From: an uncultured Eubacteriales bacterium
Lineage (GTDB): Bacteria; Bacillota; Clostridia; Christensenellales; Aristaeellaceae
Assembly: GCA_900553265.1 (NCBI GenBank)
Contig: USDD01000004.1
Coordinates: forward strand, 1-50,765
DNA length: 50,765 nt
Direction of reading: 5' to 3'
Of the stretch, positions 48,978 through 50,765 are shown piece by piece. Numbering within the stretch: the first letter of the stretch is position 1; every line of letters starts with the position of its first letter. Position numbers and translations under genes: made by a program. Under the pieces are notes generated by a model. That model saw only the letters and a program-made list of their open reading frames with translations, was not told the DNA's origin and did no database searches.

Positions 48978-50717
48978 ATGCTTCAGTATTTGCAAAGGCG
49001 GTTTGCTCTGTCCCGGAAGGGCGCGGCGGATGCGGTGAAGGGAATTCTCTTCTGCGCGCTGCAGAACGTGACCTTCATGCTGCCGGTGAGCCTGCTGTAC
49101 GCGCTGGCGCGGGATCTGATGAACGGTGCGCTGAACGCGGGGCGCATTCCGTTTTACGTCCTCGGTAGCATCGCCGCGGCGGTGGCCATTCTGCTCTGCA
49201 CGCGGCTGCAATACGACGGAACCTTTCTGGCTACCTATGTGGAGACGGGCGTTCGCCGCGTGAATCTGGCGGAGAAGCTGCGCAGAATTCCGCTGTCCTT
49301 CTTTGGCAAGAAGGATCTGGCCGACCTGACCTCGTCCATCATGAACGACTGCGCGGTGCTGGAGTCCAGCCAGTCCCACTATGTGGAGCCGCTGTTCGGC
49401 GCGATTCTCTCCACGACGCTGATCTCCGTGTCGCTGCTGTTCTTCAACTGGAGAATGGCACTGGCGGCGATCTGGCCGCTGCCCGTGGCGTTTACCATCG
49501 TTGCGCTGGCCTCAGACGTGCAGAAGGGCCTCTCCCGCCGCTCCATGGCCGCGAAGATCGCCTGTGAGGACGGCATTCAGGAGTGCATGGAGGCCATGCC
49601 CGACCTGCGCGCCAACAACGCCGAGGAACGCTATCTCAGCGGCCTTGCGGCGAAGATCCGCGCGCTGGAGAGCCGGCTGATTCAGACCGAGCTGGGCACG
49701 GCGCTGTTCGTGGTGTCGGCCTCGCTGGTGCTGCGGCTGGGCGTGGCGACGACGGCGCTGGCGGGCGCTTCGCTGCTGGCGGCGGGCAGGCTGGATGTGC
49801 TGACCTTTTTTATGTTCCTGCTGGTGGTCTCGCGCCTGTACGATCCGCTGGAGGGCTCGCTGCAGAATCTGGCCGCGGTGATCTCCACCAACACCAACAT
49901 TGAGCGCATGAACTCGATTCTGGACTGCCCGGTGCAGACCGGCAGCGAGAAGCTGACCAATCGCGGCTGCGACGTGACCTTCGATCACGTGGGCTTCTCC
50001 TACGACGGCGGCGAAACGGTGCTCAGGGATGTGTCCTTTACGGCAAAGCAGGGGCAGGTCACGGCGCTGGTGGGCCCCTCCGGCGGCGGCAAGACCACGG
50101 TTTCACGGCTGGCGGCCCGGTTCTGGGACATTCCACGCGGCAAAATTACCGTGGGCGGCATGGACGTCTCCAAGATCGATCCCGAGGCGCTGATGAGCCT
50201 GTACTCCATTGTGTTCCAGGACGTGACGCTGTTTGACAACACCATTCTGGAGAACATTCGCATCGGCCGCAAGGACGCAACGGACGAGGAGGTCATCGCC
50301 GCGGCGAAGCTGGCCAACGTGGACGAATTCGCCGAAAAGCTCCCCGAGAAGTGGAACAGCAACATCGGCGAGAACGGCTGCGAGCTCTCCGGCGGCGAGC
50401 GCCAGAGAATCTCCATCGCCCGCGCGTTTCTGAAGGACGCGCCCATCATCCTGCTGGACGAGGCCACCGCCAGTCTGGACGTGGAGAACGAGACGGCCAT
50501 TCAGCAGGCACTGTCGCGGCTGATTCAGAACAAGACGGTGCTGATTATCGCCCATCGCATGCGCACCGTGTCGGGCGCGGACAGGATCGTCGTGCTCAAA
50601 AACGGCGAGGTCGCCGAGCAGGGCGCGCCGGCGGAGCTGCTGAAGCAGGAAGGCGTGTTCGCCCACATGATGCGGCTTCAGAACCAGAGCCAGAGCTGGA
50701 GCATCGGTCAGGCGTAA
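48978..50717 (+). CDS. ABC exporter-fold transporter, subunit 2
   Basis: 579 aa, a membrane domain (about 1-310) plus an ATPase domain. Motifs: GPSGGGKTTVSRL, IVFQDVTLF, ELSGGERQRISIARAFL, IILLDEATASLDVENE and IAHRMRT, all intact. It differs enough from subunit 1 to form a heterodimer. AAAGGAGG precedes the ATG and overlaps the end of subunit 1. Together with the TetR gene upstream this is a three-gene module. The substrate could be a siderophore, drug or peptide; the sequence alone does not decide. Confidence 0.93.
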   Translation: MLQYLQRRFALSRKGAADAVKGILFCALQNVTFMLPVSLLYALARDLMNGALNAGRIPFYVLGSIAAAVAILLCTRLQYDGTFLATYVETGVRRVNLAEKLRRIPLSFFGKKDLADLTSSIMNDCAVLESSQSHYVEPLFGAILSTTLISVSLLFFNWRMALAAIWPLPVAFTIVALASDVQKGLSRRSMAAKIACEDGIQECMEAMPDLRANNAEERYLSGLAAKIRALESRLIQTELGTALFVVSASLVLRLGVATTALAGASLLAAGRLDVLTFFMFLLVVSRLYDPLEGSLQNLAAVISTNTNIERMNSILDCPVQTGSEKLTNRGCDVTFDHVGFSYDGGETVLRDVSFTAKQGQVTALVGPSGGGKTTVSRLAARFWDIPRGKITVGGMDVSKIDPEALMSLYSIVFQDVTLFDNTILENIRIGRKDATDEEVIAAAKLANVDEFAEKLPEKWNSNIGENGCELSGGERQRISIARAFLKDAPIILLDEATASLDVENETAIQQALSRLIQNKTVLIIAHRMRTVSGADRIVVLKNGEVAEQGAPAELLKQEGVFAHMMRLQNQSQSWSIGQA

Positions 50718-50736
50718 AACGGAAAATAAAGGAGAA

Positions 50737-50763
50737 CGGGCGCGGCAATTTCTGCCGCGCCCG
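50737..50763 (+). terminator. terminator of the ABC pair (T tract beyond window)
   Basis: A perfect 11-bp stem CGGGCGCGGCA / TGCCGCGCCCG with loop ATTTC. The window ends two bases later, so the T tract cannot be checked. Confidence 0.6.
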
Positions 50764-50765
50764 GC

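Overview
The window comes from a GC-rich chromosome of an endospore-lineage Firmicute, most likely a member of the Clostridia. The support for this is a yabP-yabQ-divIC sporulation and division cluster, a WhiA/Crh-type gene pair, a PurR-type purine repressor, an acetyl-CoA synthase gene, consensus sigma-A promoters with 17-bp spacers, and strong Shine-Dalgarno sites with occasional TTG or GTG starts. Genus and species cannot be read from the sequence. There are no phage, transposase, CRISPR or plasmid genes.

Layout. Positions 1-300 hold the end of an rRNA operon (23S tail, 5S, terminator), followed by a small exported protein with a sortase-like C-terminal signal. A polar amino-acid ABC importer (1052-3345) and tRNA-Arg(CCG) come next. 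The yabP/yabQ/divIC cluster reads leftward (3590-4578), and a KdpD/KdpE-like two-component system with a HAD phosphatase reads rightward (4777-7146). Then follow an orphan BMP-family binding protein, a GH28-like glycosidase, pyrG, and glnA with an ANTAR-domain regulator behind a hairpin leader (12120-14129). Next are a LysR regulator, a leftward acsB-ferredoxin-DUF3786 group (15238-18311), an HPt protein with a large REC/HD-GYP/GGDEF protein, and a MATE exporter. A carbohydrate segment (23056-27463) carries a very large GH106-like enzyme and a decayed GH127 gene. A long leftward stretch (27645-37046) contains ogt, an HPr-like (Crh) gene, whiA, murB, an MBOAT acyltransferase, a FliB-like protein, a nucleoside phosphorylase, an AraC regulator, a lipoprotein and murC. 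The last part holds purR, a ParB-like gene, a second MATE exporter facing an Lrp regulator, tcdA-murI-radical SAM, a decayed ABC exporter, a Cys-rich protein coupled to a small radical SAM enzyme, queT behind a terminator leader, and a TetR regulator with a two-subunit ABC exporter-fold transporter.

How the parts work together. The window mixes housekeeping genes (cell wall: murB, murC, murI; nucleotides: pyrG, purR; nitrogen: glnA) with accessory modules, many of which look like parts separated from their usual partners: ACS without CODH or the corrinoid protein, KdpDE-like genes without kdpFABC, BMP without its permease, FliB without flagella, and an MBOAT without its partner.

The most interesting signals are: (1) a 66-bp intergenic element present twice, 80% identical, with base changes that preserve stem pairing; (2) the isolated acsB group; (3) the glnA leader hairpin beside an ANTAR gene; (4) the translationally coupled Cys-rich protein and radical SAM pair; and (5) the ABC exporter pair preceded by a TetR gene with its own operator and by a DtxR-like palindrome. 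Assignments rest on reading motifs by eye; no database search was possible.
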